From Cryptomeria japonica (lineage: Eukaryota; Streptophyta; Pinopsida; Cupressales; Cupressaceae), in NCBI RefSeq assembly GCF_030272615.1, contig NC_081411.1, positions 183,418,977-183,482,976 on the forward strand: a DNA stretch of 64,000 nt, written 5' to 3'. The position numbers and the translations under genes are program-made. Shown here in pieces: positions 47,720 through 59,984 of the stretch (positions are counted from its first letter, which is position 1; each line of letters begins with the position of its first letter). The notes beneath the pieces are model-generated. The model ran no database searches. It was not told where the DNA came from and saw only the letters and a list, made by a program, of their open reading frames with translations.

Positions 47720-49174
47720 TCGCTCCTATCCTTCACTAAGGATCCAGAGCGAATTTCGCTCCTGTCCCTCTCCAAGGGACCAAGGCAAAGCGCTCCTGTC
47801 CCTCACCAAGGGTCCAGGGCGAAAATACTTATTTGAGTCATTCCTGGCCTTGTTTGGTTAAATTGAGACATCAAAAGCATGGTGAAGGACGAAATGAGCA
47901 TGATAGAGCATCCAGACTTGATCAAAGACAATGAAATGATGGAGTTTTTGTCTACAAAGGTAAAAGCGCTCCTGTCCCTCACCAAGGGACCAGAGCGATT
48001 TTCTTTATATGCACAATTTTTAGACCTTTTTTGGACATTAACTTTTATTCATAGCATGAAGTAAGGTGAAATCTTCCCTAGCTAAGGAATTTCGAGATGA
48101 AAAGTGAAAAGATTTGGCCTAGATTTGCAAAATTCGCTCCTGTCCCTCATTGAAGGACCGGAGCTTGAATTTCAAATTTGCACTGTCCTTGCAGGATCAG
48201 GACAATTTTATGATTGGAAGAGATCAAGGAGGGCATGTTTTGTCCATTGAATATAATTTGAGTGGTCCACAAGCAAGGAAATATACCAAGATGACAAAAG
48301 GCGCTCCTGTCCCTTGCTGAAGGTCCAAAGCGATTTTCTAAAAAGTGCAATTTTCTTGCAAGGACGAAGCAAGTTTTGTGATTGAAACGAATGAAAGAAG
48401 GCATTTTTAGCCCGTTGAAGATAGTTTGGAAGCCTAACAAAGGACGGATAAGCTTGGATTTGCAAAATCGCTCCTGTCCCTCACTGAAGGACCGGAGCTT
48501 GAATTCCAAATTTGCATTATCCTTGCAAGATTTAAGTGATTTCGCGATTTGAAGAGGTCAAGGGAAGTATGTTTTGCTCGTTGAATATAACTTGAGTAGG
48601 CCACAAAGAAGAGAATCAACCCAAATGGCAATAGGCGCTCCTATCCCTCTCCAAGGGACCAGAGCGATTTTCTCACAAGACAAACTTCGGGCAAAGGCAA
48701 AGCAAGTTTTATGTTTGAAATGAATGAAAAGGGGTGTGATTGGTACAATGAAGATAATTTCGAAGGCTAGCAAAACACAAGTAATCTCATAGTTGCAAAA
48801 TCGCTCCTGTCCCTCTCCAAGGGACTAGAGCGAAATCTTCAAAATGCCTAAGTGCCTAACATTTTGAAATGCTATTTCTTGTTGCCAGGACTCAAGATGA
48901 AGTAGGGAGTGATGTTCTACGTCTAGAAAGTAATTCGAGGTTGATATGATCAAGAGTTTGTGCAATGAACCAAAAGTCGCTCCTGTCCCTCACCAAGGGA
49001 CTAGGGCGAAAATGCCTTAAGGCAAGCTCCTTCCAAATATCACATGAATTGAACTTAAAGTTCCAGATAAAATGCCATTTTGAACGTCAAGGATGAGGTT
49101 TTGAACGTAAAAAATGAAGGATGGAGGACAAAAATGCAGGAGCACTCCTATCCCTCTCCAAGGGACCAGAGCGA
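47720..49174. repeat. Eleven hairpin motifs, mostly at 167 bp spacing
   Basis: The motif TCGCTCCTGTCCCT, then a CACC-like loop, AGGGACCAGAGCGA, has complementary arms. Copies lie at about 47720, 47756, 47790, 47965, 48133, 48301, 48469, 48634, 48801, 48977 and 49141. After the first three the spacing is 164-176 bp. Flanks of alternate copies match better (48207 and 48541 regions), so the unit is probably a 334 bp dimer. Minus-strand open frames across 48147-48773 are repeat shadows. Confidence 0.93.
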
Positions 49175-50633
49175 AGTTATCAAAATTCATTATTTTTTTG
49201 CCTTATTTTAGCAAATCGCACTAGATGCCAAGTTCGCCCAAAACTTCGAAATATTTTAAAAAATTCTAATTAAATTGGCATTTAATGAAAATCGCATAGC
49301 ATTTAATAATTAATTTTAAGCCTTGGAAAATCGTTTTTTTTTTTATTAATTGAGGCATTTGAAATTAATTATTATTAAATTAAAATTAAAAGATGAAGCG
49401 CTTGAGGTATTATTTTTATTCATTTTATCAAGTCGGCCTCTTCTTTTTTTAATTTTATTTATTTTTTTTGCCTTTACTTGCAAGGTCGGCCTCATGGGTA
49501 AGTGGAAGGTGAGCGCTCTATATATTGGAGGTGTTTTTTCACAATTCAAATCATTCTTGCATTATCTCTCATGCGAACTTGAAGAGCAATTTGAGGAGGG
49601 CGAAATCCATCTTGAAGGCTATTGGAGAGGCGTATTTCTTGCTAGTTTGGAGGATAATTTCCAGATTTTTGAAGACATTTGAAGGCGAATTTCCAGATCT
49701 TGAAGAAGCTAGTGGAAGGTGGAGTTCTTTTCCAAGCTAAAGGAGGTGCATTTTATCCAAGGGAGAGCTTTGATCTACACTTTGCCTAGCAAAATTCATC
49801 TATTTTTACATCATTTCTTAGAGTTAATTCTCAAGAGGAGGTATGGCAAAATCATCTTGACACCCTTATTCAAGGTTTGATTTTTTTTTAGACATTTTTT
49901 AGAAAAGTCTAAGTATTGCATGGTTAATTAGGAAATGATAACTCAAGATTTATCATGAAGTTTCCTAAATTAGAATCTTGAATCTTCCTTTCTACACTTC
50001 AAGATATATTATTAATTGTGAAATGTTGTGTAGGTATCAAGATGGCGACTCCCAAGCTCGAAAGATCTACAGGTCGGAAGACTCTCCTCAAGGAAAATCA
50101 AGCCAGATCAAGGACGATCAAGCAAGGACAAGGACGACCTTCTTCGATCCAGCCTAGCATCGACAAGGGCGACCTCTTCCAATCCAGCATCCCAAGGCGA
50201 GGTACATCAATCATCCTGCACATCGAGGACACAAGAAGTTAGAACAAGGGTTCGTTGAAGAAGCAGATAGTTCCAGATGAATTAATTAAAGCTAGCTTCT
50301 CAACAACATCAAGTTGAATATTTACCAAGTTACAAGTGTCAGACGAGGTGGCATCCTAGTCATCACTTCTCCAGTCAGCGTGGTCCACCTCAACATGTCC
50401 AGATTCAATGTACCTAACTCATGGAAGGTGGCACAAACTCCGATGTACCTACCCCGGCTATCCATTGGTCGATTTTTCTAGAAAGGACATGTGTCCAAGC
50501 AATACAATTATTTCATTGGTCGAGCATTAAATGTTATGTAATGGTTGTAACAAACCCTAATTAGGGTTTTCATTATTGAATCTTGGCCATTGATCTCAAA
50601 TTGATCTTAGCCATCGAATTGTATTGTGGGCAC

Positions 50634-50640
50634 TATATAA
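50634..50640 (+). promoter_or_regulatory. TATA box of LTR copy B
   Basis: gggcacTATATAAgccc follows the conserved CTAATTAGGGTTTTC...CTTGGCCATTGATC block shared with copies A and C, about 890 bp before the LTR end. Confidence 0.65.
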
Positions 50641-51534
50641 GCCCTGGCATTTCATTTGTAAAGGCATTAGATAGAATAGAATAAGGGTTGGAAGCAGTTA
50701 GAAAGGAGTTAGTGAATAGAGAGTAGTTAGAAGGTGATTAGAATAGCAATTAGAGTAGAGTAGAGTAGAGAGAGAAGGCAAAGATTGTTGCCAAGATGTT
50801 GTTGTAAAAGACTTGTAACTTCATTGAAGAAATGGTGAAATTTATGGGTCGATTCGACAATTTGCATGGTCTTTATACTTCTCATATTTGATTTCATGTT
50901 ATTAGATGAGTGGAAGAAATGTGCTTGATTGATGGTGGAATTCCTATATCCATACTACTAGCAGTTTGTTGATTGCAGACTTGCCTTGTGTAGTCAACTG
51001 GAATCATTCAGCTTAAGCCTAACTTCAATTGTTGCTTCTTCATTGATATGCATCAACCTGATGGTGTCTATGCCTACAGTGATGATTTGAACATCATAAA
51101 GCTTTCCTTCGAAGATCGCACTAACCTTGTGGAGATGGTCCTGGGATGTCAAAACAAGACTTACTTAGAATTTCATCAAAGATCATTCATTGCTCTTACA
51201 TTCTTAGTGTTAGGATTAGATCCTTTCCTCACCCTCATCTTTTTTCCTTTTTTCAAGTCAAAGCTAGTAAGATCCTGTGTTCGAGCAATATTCAAAGCAA
51301 ATCAGAAGTTCAAGCATCAAATGTAAGTCCCCTTGTGATTCCAGCAAATCACATCATACCACAGAGAGCTTATCCACACATAGAGACCCTACATACAAGA
51401 ACCTTGGAGTCATCCTGATTGATCCTTTTTTGCGATATCTTCAGCAATTAGAGGCTTTATTCAAGAGAGGATAAGGTACCCTTGGGTATTTTATTCTGTG
51501 TTAGGCAGTGTACAAAATACACGTCAACAGGAAG

Positions 51535-53559
51535 GCAATTACATTTAGTCATAGAAAATAAATATTAAATATTGTGACTTTCATGTCCCCTAGAACACTT
51601 TCCAAGGAATGTGGAGACACATGAGAATGACTTAAGAATGCGAGGTTTATGTCACCTATCCTAAGACAAATCTTGTTGGCATAGGTTGGCATGCTACCAA
51701 CTCAACAAGCCATTAACGGGTGGAAATTGATTTGAAGGATTTGTTGGAGAGAAGGTTCAAAAAAATAGCCTGAAAGATTGTGTACTCCAAGAGTTTCATC
51801 ATTTGATGAGGTGGCAACTCTATTACCTTAAATCAAAGTTTTGTTGTTGACATGTGCTTTTTGACGATGCTACAAGTATTGTTTTAATTAGTAGAGTTGT
51901 TGGTTAAGGTTCATAAAGGTGTTTAATACTTTCTACATCTCTTGAAGCATGCTTTTGTTACATGGAAAGATATATCTTTGTGAAAAGAATACAATCTTGT
52001 TTCAACATGAATTATGATTGGTAATCATGGTTTATTTTGAGTAATTTGATGATACCTCATCTAAGTGCACACATAATTGTGGACTTAATATTAAAAATAT
52101 CAGGCCTATTGTGCCTTGATCCTCTAACCCATCCACCCAGGAGCTATGATGTTTGAGTGAGCCAGTGATATTCAATCAACACTTGCAACTGAGATTCTAT
52201 CTCCCAAAGCTGGTGGGAATACATAGTTATTCTGAATGGTCGAATTGGTGGGTCAATTTTGGAGGGCAATGATGTTGTTGGTGAGATAAAGGTAAGGAAG
52301 TTGAGGTACTCCAACTTTTCTATTCATTGGAGGTCCTTCCTTGCATTGTTGATCAAGAAGTTGATGAGGTTTGCACCTTGTGGGTGAGGAGAACAACTTA
52401 TTAATGAATTTCTTAGCAAGGATTTTTATACAACTTGTGTTGAAGAGTACAAAACAATGAGGCAATTCGAAAATTGTGATTCTTCACATGAAGTGCATCA
52501 AATTTTGAAGTTATATTAGAAAGATACTAAATTGGATTCAATCAAGTTCATGATTCAATCATAGAAGAATGTGTTAATATTTGTGGTGCAGCTGGATTGT
52601 AGGCTTTGGATGAAATAAAGCATTTTGATGATTCAATCCAGCTTGAGGTTGCACTTGAAGTAACATATTTCAGCTTTTGGTGCTCAAGAGGATATTGTTT
52701 CCATGCTAATTTGTGTGCAGATTTGGATGTATATCATGCTACTATGGAGCTTGAAGATATGTGTCGTCATCTGGATGCGCATGAAGATGGATCCTACTAC
52801 TTGTGGTTGGTTGTTCAAATAATTTTCTTTCTCAACTCTAGCATGATAACCAAGACACTAGCTTGCATGTGCATGTATGTAAGAATCAATTTTTCTTGCG
52901 ACTCAAAGATTGATACAACATTAGTTTGAAGGAAATAATCTTATTTAGCAAGCTTGTTGACAAAGAAATATATTTTTCAACTTGTCCATGGCTTTGTGCC
53001 ATGGATCTTCTTTGTAGGGTTTGACCTACAAGTGTTTGTAACTTTTGTTTACAACCATACCTCCCAATGTCTATGTGCCTTCGTGTCATTTTCTGTAAGT
53101 ATATGCATTCATTGTTTTTGACTTTTTGCTCCCTTCTTGTCCCTTTTCACCTTTGGTCTACTCTAAAAGAGAGCTAGATTCTCACTATGCTTGAAAGAGG
53201 CACACATCCACTTCCACACTACAATAAAAGGTGAAGTGCTATTGTATACATTGTCTTAGTTATCATGGCTAGTGCCAAAATGTTATAATATTATTGGGGT
53301 CATTCCAACAAATACAACACCCATATTGATTGAAGTGTACAACATGTCTCTCCAATGGCACCAAGTGTAAATACAAGAACATAAATTTGATGCTTGGAAG
53401 GTTGTTTCTATCACCACGTCAAGGCGTGTTCATTAAGTTGCCCTAACAACTTCCAAATCACCATTAATACCATAAATTGAGCTCTACAAGGTAACATAAA
53501 AATATGATCTGATCTCTTGGGTGTGATTTCTTACCAATTGATCTCTACCCCAAGGGCAA
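51535..53559. other. No recognised gene; one unexplained ORF
   Basis: A plus-strand frame of 107 codons (52606-52929) encodes a hydrophobic, cysteine-containing peptide with no family I recognise. Nothing else is supported. Confidence 0.4.
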
Positions 53560-55270
53560 ATTAGATAATATGTTATGTAGACAATGGTGTATATTCCCAA
53601 GCATAATTGCATTTCTTATTTTACTTGGGATCACAATTTCAAATATGACGAATCACTAAATAGTATTTGTGCATGTAATTCAAAATTGTGCAATCTAGTT
53701 GTCAATTGAATATATTAAAACCGATTTAGTTTGTATAAACTTGTATCAATTTACTTGTGATTAAACTTTTTTCCCAGAATTGGGGCATGTAGTCCCCTAT
53801 AGCATCCCTTGAAACTAGGGAATCTCTCCAAGCATCCTCAAGATGCCTCCTCATCACTATGTCCCCATCTTAGAAAAGGGGAGACACGTTACCTATAATT
53901 TTGTTTCTACCAACAGAAAGTAATTATATTTTTTATATTGTACTTAGATGTTGGTGACATTGAAACATTTTTTGAATGCATGGAAATAAAAGATTTAAAA
54001 GTAGCAGAAACTGCTAATGCCTAACCCAGCTAATTGTTTTGTTTGCTCCATGTTTTTATTTCCATTGTTGAGCTGTGAATCTCACACAACAACTATGAAA
54101 CCATTTTCCTTATAAATTCTATAATATGTATGGTAGATGGTGTATAGCATATCTATGTATCACAATATTTCCTATTTTACTAAAGATCAGAATCTATAAA
54201 TTGTTAATGGAATCCAGTGTATCATGCTTGTGCCAAACCCATTGAAATTCGTCATCACTACATTCTGCAACTGATAGATCTTGATGGCATTTTTCTTCAT
54301 TTTTGCATATTGTATAGTCTAGTGATCTAATCACCAAACCTCTTTGTCCTGTTTTCCTTGTCAAATTTTGGGACAAAATTGGTGGGGTTTCTGATTTAGT
54401 CATTATGAGGTATTAAAAACTAATTGTCAGTTTACATAGCCATAAAAATGTTTGTTCATATCAATATAACCATTAAAATGTTGCTTTATATACGAATGTT
54501 GATACAACATTCCCCTAAATATTCTCTTTATAATTGATTTGTAACCCCCATAATATTTTAATTTAATAAGCAGGCTGCCCACATCACGTAGTGTTTAAGT
54601 CCTCTCTCATTCTTATTTCATCATGCAATCCTTACCAACATTGGCATCAAAGCGGGTTGATGGTGTTGAGGAAGCCTGAAAAGTAGGGTGCTACACTGGT
54701 CGTGAAAATCTGCAGAATACAGGAAGAGAAGGAAAGAATTTATGGTGTTTGGAGGAAGATGTTGCAAACTGTACAGAAAATTTATACCAGCTGAAAGAAG
54801 AAGTCTGGAATCATGCCCATCTAAAGGAATGGATTTGTTACATGTGATGTAAAAACCAAACACAAAAACTCAAATTCTTGTAATTATTCACATTGTAAAT
54901 TTACATTACAACTGAATTGTTATCCCCATAATATTTCAATATAATAATCAGGCTTGCACACATTATGTAGTGCCTCATTGCCCTCTCATTCTCATTTCTT
55001 CATTCAATCCTTACTAATAAAGATCACAATCTAAAGAATGATGAATCACTGAATGGTATTCATCGTAGTGTATGTTTCACTGTGTTAATACTTCTATCAA
55101 TTTACATGTTATTAAATAGTATTTTTTGAATATTTTTCTTATATTTGGGGATTTTTGTCCCCTACAACGTCTTCTAAACTTATGGGATTTCTCCAACCAT
55201 CCTTGAGATATATCTCCCCATCCCCATGTACACCTATCTTGGTAAAATAAAGGAACACTGAGAGTAACTG
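53560..55270. repeat. Dispersed direct repeats, three diverged copies
   Basis: Blocks starting around TATTTTACT..GATCACAAT recur at about 53615, 54175 and 55015. A longer match (GAATCACTAAATAG...; GGGGCATGTAGTCCCCTATA against GGGGATTTTTGTCCCCTACA; then CTCCAA-CATCCT) pairs 53625-53900 with 55023-55270. This looks like a broken, duplicated noncoding element with the possible TRIM inside. Confidence 0.6.
54497..55019 (+). mobile_element. Possible TRIM (miniature LTR retrotransposon)
   Basis: A 145 bp candidate LTR (54497-54641) starts TGTTGATACAAC and ends CTTACCAACA. It is followed at once by TTGGCATCAAAGC, close to the initiator tRNA-Met primer site. The distal part of this LTR (CCCATAATATTT..AATAAGCAGGCT...TCAATCCTTAC) recurs at 54915-55019. 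About 270 bp of noncoding sequence lies between. The element size fits TRIMs. The start of the second LTR is blurred and no target duplication survives (ACGAA against AAGAT), so it is old or misread. Confidence 0.5.
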
Positions 55271-56118
55271 CAATAGCATTTCTACCAATAGACTAATTAT
55301 GCTTTTCAAAGCATATTTTCAAACAGGACATTTTTTTCACAATCCATATCACAATGATACGGCTAATTGAGATTATATTACATAGGGCTCACATAGCTAA
55401 CAAAAAAAATCATTGAAACAATCTACTGGGCATGAACTGTATTTATGAAAGCAAAGCTAAAGGACAATCCTTGAGTACTCCACAAAGAACAACAAAAGGT
55501 GAAAAAGTAGTTGTCAGAAATATTCCTTAAGGGTAATAATTTTACACATTAGGTTACCATCATAAGAATCCTCCATTCATGTTGTCTGAAACTCAAAGAA
55601 ACTAACCTGCCAAGTTAGATGTCCTCTTTCAGTCCTTATCTTTTACTTCTGCCTCTACATCCACAACCATTTCTGAGGGATCTGAAAAAAATACTAACCA
55701 TAAATAACACTTTTTTTAAAATTATTCTAGTGATGCCTTTCAGAAACATAACAGCAATTACGGAAGGCATATAATCAAACAAAAGCTATGAATTCCAAAT
55801 ATAAGATGACTTCCATTGCTTAAGCATAGACAGACCTACAAGAAAAATGCAATACTAATCACAAAAACTGGGAAAATGCAAATAACACCTATGAATTCCC
55901 CAAATTAGACAATTCTTGTTGCTTCCCATTGTCTGCATAAATATGAATTATAAGTTATCATCAAGGGCCATGCCTTTGGTAATATCATTTTCCAAACTAA
56001 ATCCATAGATAGAAAATATGTATTAAATTTTCAAGCATCATAATATAACTAATTCTTTTTTTTGCTAATATATCTATGCAAAATGCACCAACCATCCCAT
56101 AGGATGCCTACACCTACC
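55271..56118. other. No recognised feature
   Basis: AT-rich sequence with no convincing gene or repeat. Confidence 0.5.
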
Positions 56119-56161
56119 AGTTGTGACATTTCCACACATTGCCCAATTGCAAATGGGGACC
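56119..56161 (+). repeat. Giant-LTR copy D, first 43 bp
   Basis: (AG)TTGTGACATTTCCACACA, then TTGCAAATGGGGACC, matches the starts of copies B and C. The initial TG has become AG. It breaks off at the duplicated GGACC and resumes at 61686. Confidence 0.8.
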
Positions 56162-56892
56162 TGTTGGTGTCTGTTTTATCATCTACCAAACATTAGGATA
56201 GGATACCCAAAGGTATTCTATCCTCTCCTAAAAAATCACTACTGATTCCAAGGTCTATATGTGCGAACAAGCGACTTTCATGGAATAGCTTTTTGGGTAG
56301 TGTATGCTGAAATTTTCAAGGGGGACTTACGTTTGACAAGTATTCTTGAACTGCTGAACTTAGATGGATTTAGCAATTTTAGGCCCTTCTTTTTTGGGGG
56401 ATTTTCTGGGATTTAGACTTTGAAAAGAAAGGGGAAAAAGAGATAGGGTTCAGGAAGGCTAATCTAATCCTACGAATTCTAGAGACGGTATCAAGTGGGT
56501 GCTCTCGAGAAACCAAACCTTGCTTCGCCACACTAGGGACAACTACACAAGGCCGGTGCGATCTTCAATGGGTTGTGCTTATGATCGAGATGTTGGGATG
56601 CACAGGGGATGGGCTCAGACTAACTTTGCACGGTAGAATGGAAATCATCCATTTACCAAAAGTATGAGCGGAAATACACCATCAATTGATACTTATCAAA
56701 TCCTTCATTCAAATTAACAACAATGAAAGCAAATCTAAATTATTTCTAACGAAGTGTTGAGGCAATTGAAACCATGCAAATCATTCAAATAATAGAGATT
56801 ACAAAGTAGCGCACATGCAATATATTATCTGGAAATGACCTTAAGCAACAATACATCAAAAACCTCACCCTTTTCAAATGAGGGGAGGCAAC

Positions 56893-56900
56893 CTTATATA
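56893..56900 (-). promoter_or_regulatory. TATA box of LTR copy C
   Basis: On the minus strand, aaacTATATAAGgttgcc lies about 140 bp after the gene's stop codon, in the same context as the TATA boxes in copies A and B. Transcription from it would leave the gene upstream, that is in U3. Confidence 0.6.
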
Positions 56901-57040
56901 GTTTCTCAAAAATAACTGAATGGCCGAGATCAAACAGTGATCAAGGGCCAAGATTGAAAGTCCTAAACCCTAATTAGGGTTTCCCGAAATACTATCGGTT
57001 CAAGCAAATGAAAGAGTGACAAGTGGCGCAGCTGCTAATT

Positions 57041-58887
57041 TTACTGAGGTGAGCGGCCACTTTCCTCTTTCAGAGATTCAACATATCTGGACACCACGAG
57101 CTTGACCTCCTCTATGGTGACACTTGGCAAACCGCCAATTTGGAAATCGACGAGATCCACATCGTCGGCGCACGTAGCAAGGATGCCTTCCCACTCTACT
57201 GCCTGGGTGAGGAAGTTGTCATCGATGGAGAGGAAGTTTGCAATCTTAGAAAGATCGCCTTTGTCAATCATCCCTGAATCTCGGAAGAAGCTTGTCTGAA
57301 TCCTGGCTCTCAGGTTCTCTGCTTGTAAATGCTTCTCCCTTAGGCTTTCCTTCTGCCAGATCTCTGACGCCACCCGGAATACCTTGCCCAGGATCTCTGT
57401 AACCCTTGCCTCTGTCCAATCTATCAAGACTAAAGGTTCATTCTTCATCTTCTCAAAACCCAGCTGCTGAAGTTCTAGGCTTTCTTCCACCTGATCGGCA
57501 ACTTTGAACACTTCCGTTGCTCTCACCATACTTAGAGGAATTCTTAACCAGAACCTCTTCCGGATCTTGAAACTATCAGCTGCATTAGCCCAGTAGTCTT
57601 CCAGATCTAGTCTGTGCTCAAACATTGTCCCTTCAATCTTCTTTATCCTCTAGAATGGATCGAAATCTTTTCTTGCCTTGTATTGGTAAAAGGGATACCA
57701 GGCCAGTTCTTTCTCAGCAGTAGCTGCAGCTTGTGATGATGGACATGTTTCCAGCCCATTACCAATTGTAAGTGAGGATGTGCTTGCCTTCTTCTGCTTA
57801 TCCCTCTGAATCACTATATACTCCTCCAATTGTCTCGCAACCTCGAGCAACACCACTCAGTTGGTAGGGTAAGCTAGAAGCTTGTATGGAGGACCAAAGA
57901 ATCCCTGAATTCGAAGGTAAGTGAACTTTGGATATTGGATGTACCATCACCTAAACCGACTGATAAAGTCCATAGACTCTTGAGAGAGCCTCTGGTGTAG
58001 TCCACCTTAAAGGGTCCAGGTAATGTGCATCAGTAAGGCATCATTCACCCTTTTGAAATGGAACTTTTCCTCCATATGGAGCTGGGGATAGCAATCATAT
58101 ACTGGGAATTGGTTCTCCTTGTTCCCAACTTCTCCTCTGCAAGTGAGACCTCTGTACCTGTAGGTCCTGGCTAAAGAATAGAACAAGTAAGAACTCATGA
58201 AGAAAGTCCTATTTGCCTCCAGATTCCTTAGTTGGGTGTCTAAACTGTCGCTGATCATATGGGCCCAATCTATCATTTTTACTCCATTGATTATTTCATT
58301 AATGAAATAATACATCCAGGGTTCGAATGGAGCTCCCTGAGGATTTCCTATTATTCTATTGAGTAAGACAATCATGTCCCCAATGTCCTCCTTGAAGTAT
58401 GCTCGTACTAGGCTCTTTCTCTGGAGTTTAGAGGCACCCTTCCTCGGCTTATCTAACTAGGAATGATTAACTATGGCATCATATTCTTCCAGGTGATCAT
58501 GGTACAAACTGTCAGCTTCATCCTTGGTCATGTATACTATGTTGTGGTACTCAGGGATCCTGAAGGCCTCTCTGGTGGCCTCATCGCTGACATTCGCCAA
58601 CACTCTTCCATCAGGTGCAACAATATCCTTGCTGATGGGGTTGTAGTGTTTGGCACATTCAACTACCAGTTCATTGCACTGCATGGTGGGGAGGAAACCG
58701 GCAGCGTGCATGATACCACTCTTCATCATTTCCGTGCAATGGTGGTAGGCACAAGGTTGTCCAGACCAAACATTCGCTTCTTAAACTCCCTCAGATTGAT
58801 GTGTCCGAGGTTGGTGTCGTTGATGTTTTTCCACTTGGAAGTCATCCTTGACTCTGGAGGAGCATCTTTATCTACCTGGAACTTCAT
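57041..58887 (-). pseudogene. Unknown protein gene inside giant LTR copy C
   Basis: I do not recognise the family. The frame runs about 615 codons from the ATG at 58887 to the TAA at 57041. A one-base shift lies near 58730 and in-frame stops at 58457 (TAG), 58007 (TAA), 57947 (TGA), 57857 (TGA) and 57650 (TAG); otherwise one frame is kept. Features in order: start MKFQVDKDAPPE; a DGRVLANVSDEATREAFRIP segment; GDMIVLLNRIIGNPQ; MYYFINEI...DWAHMISDSLDTQL; YPKFTYLRI...GPPYKL; an Ala/Ser linker; RLDLEDYWANAADSFKIRKR; and a C-terminal PSVTIEEVKLVVSRYVESLK. No signal peptide or membrane segment is evident. The 'DGR..ANVS...AFRIP' layout loosely recalls N-terminal parts of other plant transposon proteins, but I cannot assign it. 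An acceptor-like CTGCAG lies 15 bp before the ATG. Relatives are at 28920-30600 and 39898-41877. Confidence 0.75.
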
Positions 58888-59033
58888 GGTGCTCAAGACC
58901 TGCAGATGAATGATAAAAACTTTAAGTTAGAAAAATTTCTGCAGAATTTCAAAAAAAAATAACGGGGCCGCGAAATGACTTAAGTGTTGGAAAATTTTCC
59001 ATTTTTTTTACTCTCATTACTTAGTCACCAAAG

Positions 59034-59340
59034 TTGAATTTTCACCTCCAGACCCTCAGCCTTGAAGCTGGTTGAAGTCACCATCAAATGTTAAAACTTT
59101 CGAAAATTTTCATACTTAGCCAAAAAAATTGAATTTTCTCCTCCAGACCCTCAGCCTTGAAGCTGGTTGAAGTCACTATCAAGTGTTTGAAACTTTCGAA
59201 AAATTTTATACTTAGCCAAAAAAGTTGAATTTTCACCTCCAGACCCTCAGCCTTGAAGCTGGTTGAAGTCTCCATCAAGTGTTAAAACTTTCAAAAAAAA
59301 AATTTATACTTAGTCAAAAAAAGTTGAATTTTCTTTCTCC
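59034..59340. repeat. About 95 bp tandem repeat, three copies
   Basis: Units start TTGAATTTTC at 59034, 59129 and 59225, with a partial unit at 59334. Each contains CCTCCAGACCCTCAGCCTTG and AAGCTGGTTGAAGTC, which includes a CAGC-CTTGAA-GCTG palindrome. It is in copy C, just upstream of the gene. Confidence 0.92.
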
Positions 59341-59984
59341 AAAATCATTTATTAAATTCTAGAAAAATATCCAGAAAATTCACAATTTTAATTTTACCTC
59401 TGATTTGGCTGGACTTTTCTCCAAAATATTGAGAAAATTCAGAAAAGATGCCTTTCTCCATAAATCTGTAAGCCTTCTACCAAAATATTTATCTGACTTC
59501 CAGCAGTATCTATAATTTCCTCCAAATGATCTTCAAACTGACATACTTTACTAAGCTCTCCTTAGTAATTTTGAACTTCTTGATGTAATAATGAATTTGA
59601 TAATGAAGTATTTGTAGACAAGTTTTAAGAAAAACCCCTAAAATCATCCAACTCATACTTGCCATTTTGATTTAAGTTCAAAGATATTCATTAATCCTCC
59701 AATATTCCCTTTCAAAAAATAAAAAAAAACTTTCCATTTTGAATTAATATCTAAATAAATTTTTAATATTCCCTCAATATTCTCAAAAAAAACATTCCAT
59801 TTTGGATTTATTTTGAGGCTTTTTTTTTTATTTAGATATTTCTTCATTTTGGATTTAATTTTGAAATCTCTGTGGATTTTGTGACATCATGTTGACTTTG
59901 TTTGACCTTCCATGTGTAGGTTGATTTTTTTTGAATTTTATTTCCATCTTTTTCAAATTTTGGCGAATTTAGCCAGCCTCTCCA

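Larger units (their letters stand above)
47321..51529 (+). repeat. Giant solo LTR, copy B (4.2 kb)
   Basis: It starts TGTTGTGACC and ends ACGTCAACA, with matching TGTTG/CAACA termini. GGAAG occurs on both sides (47316-47320 and 51530-51534), so it is a single LTR left by recombination. Near the start is CCCCATTGCAAATGGGG (47344-47360), a near-palindrome shared by copies C and D. The interior has a hairpin-bearing 167 bp repeat array (47720-49174), an AT-rich part, CTAATTAGGG, and a TATA box at 50634. The protein gene found in copies A and C is not recognisable here. No internal region or polypurine tract is attached, so the parent element class cannot be told. Confidence 0.93.

Noticed and set aside
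48147-48773. Overlapping minus-strand ORFs
   Set aside because: They track the 167/334 bp repeat unit and shift frame with it.
47720-49174. CRISPR-like array
   Set aside because: Regular spacing, but the repeats are diverged hairpins, the spacers are themselves repeated, and the context is a plant LTR.
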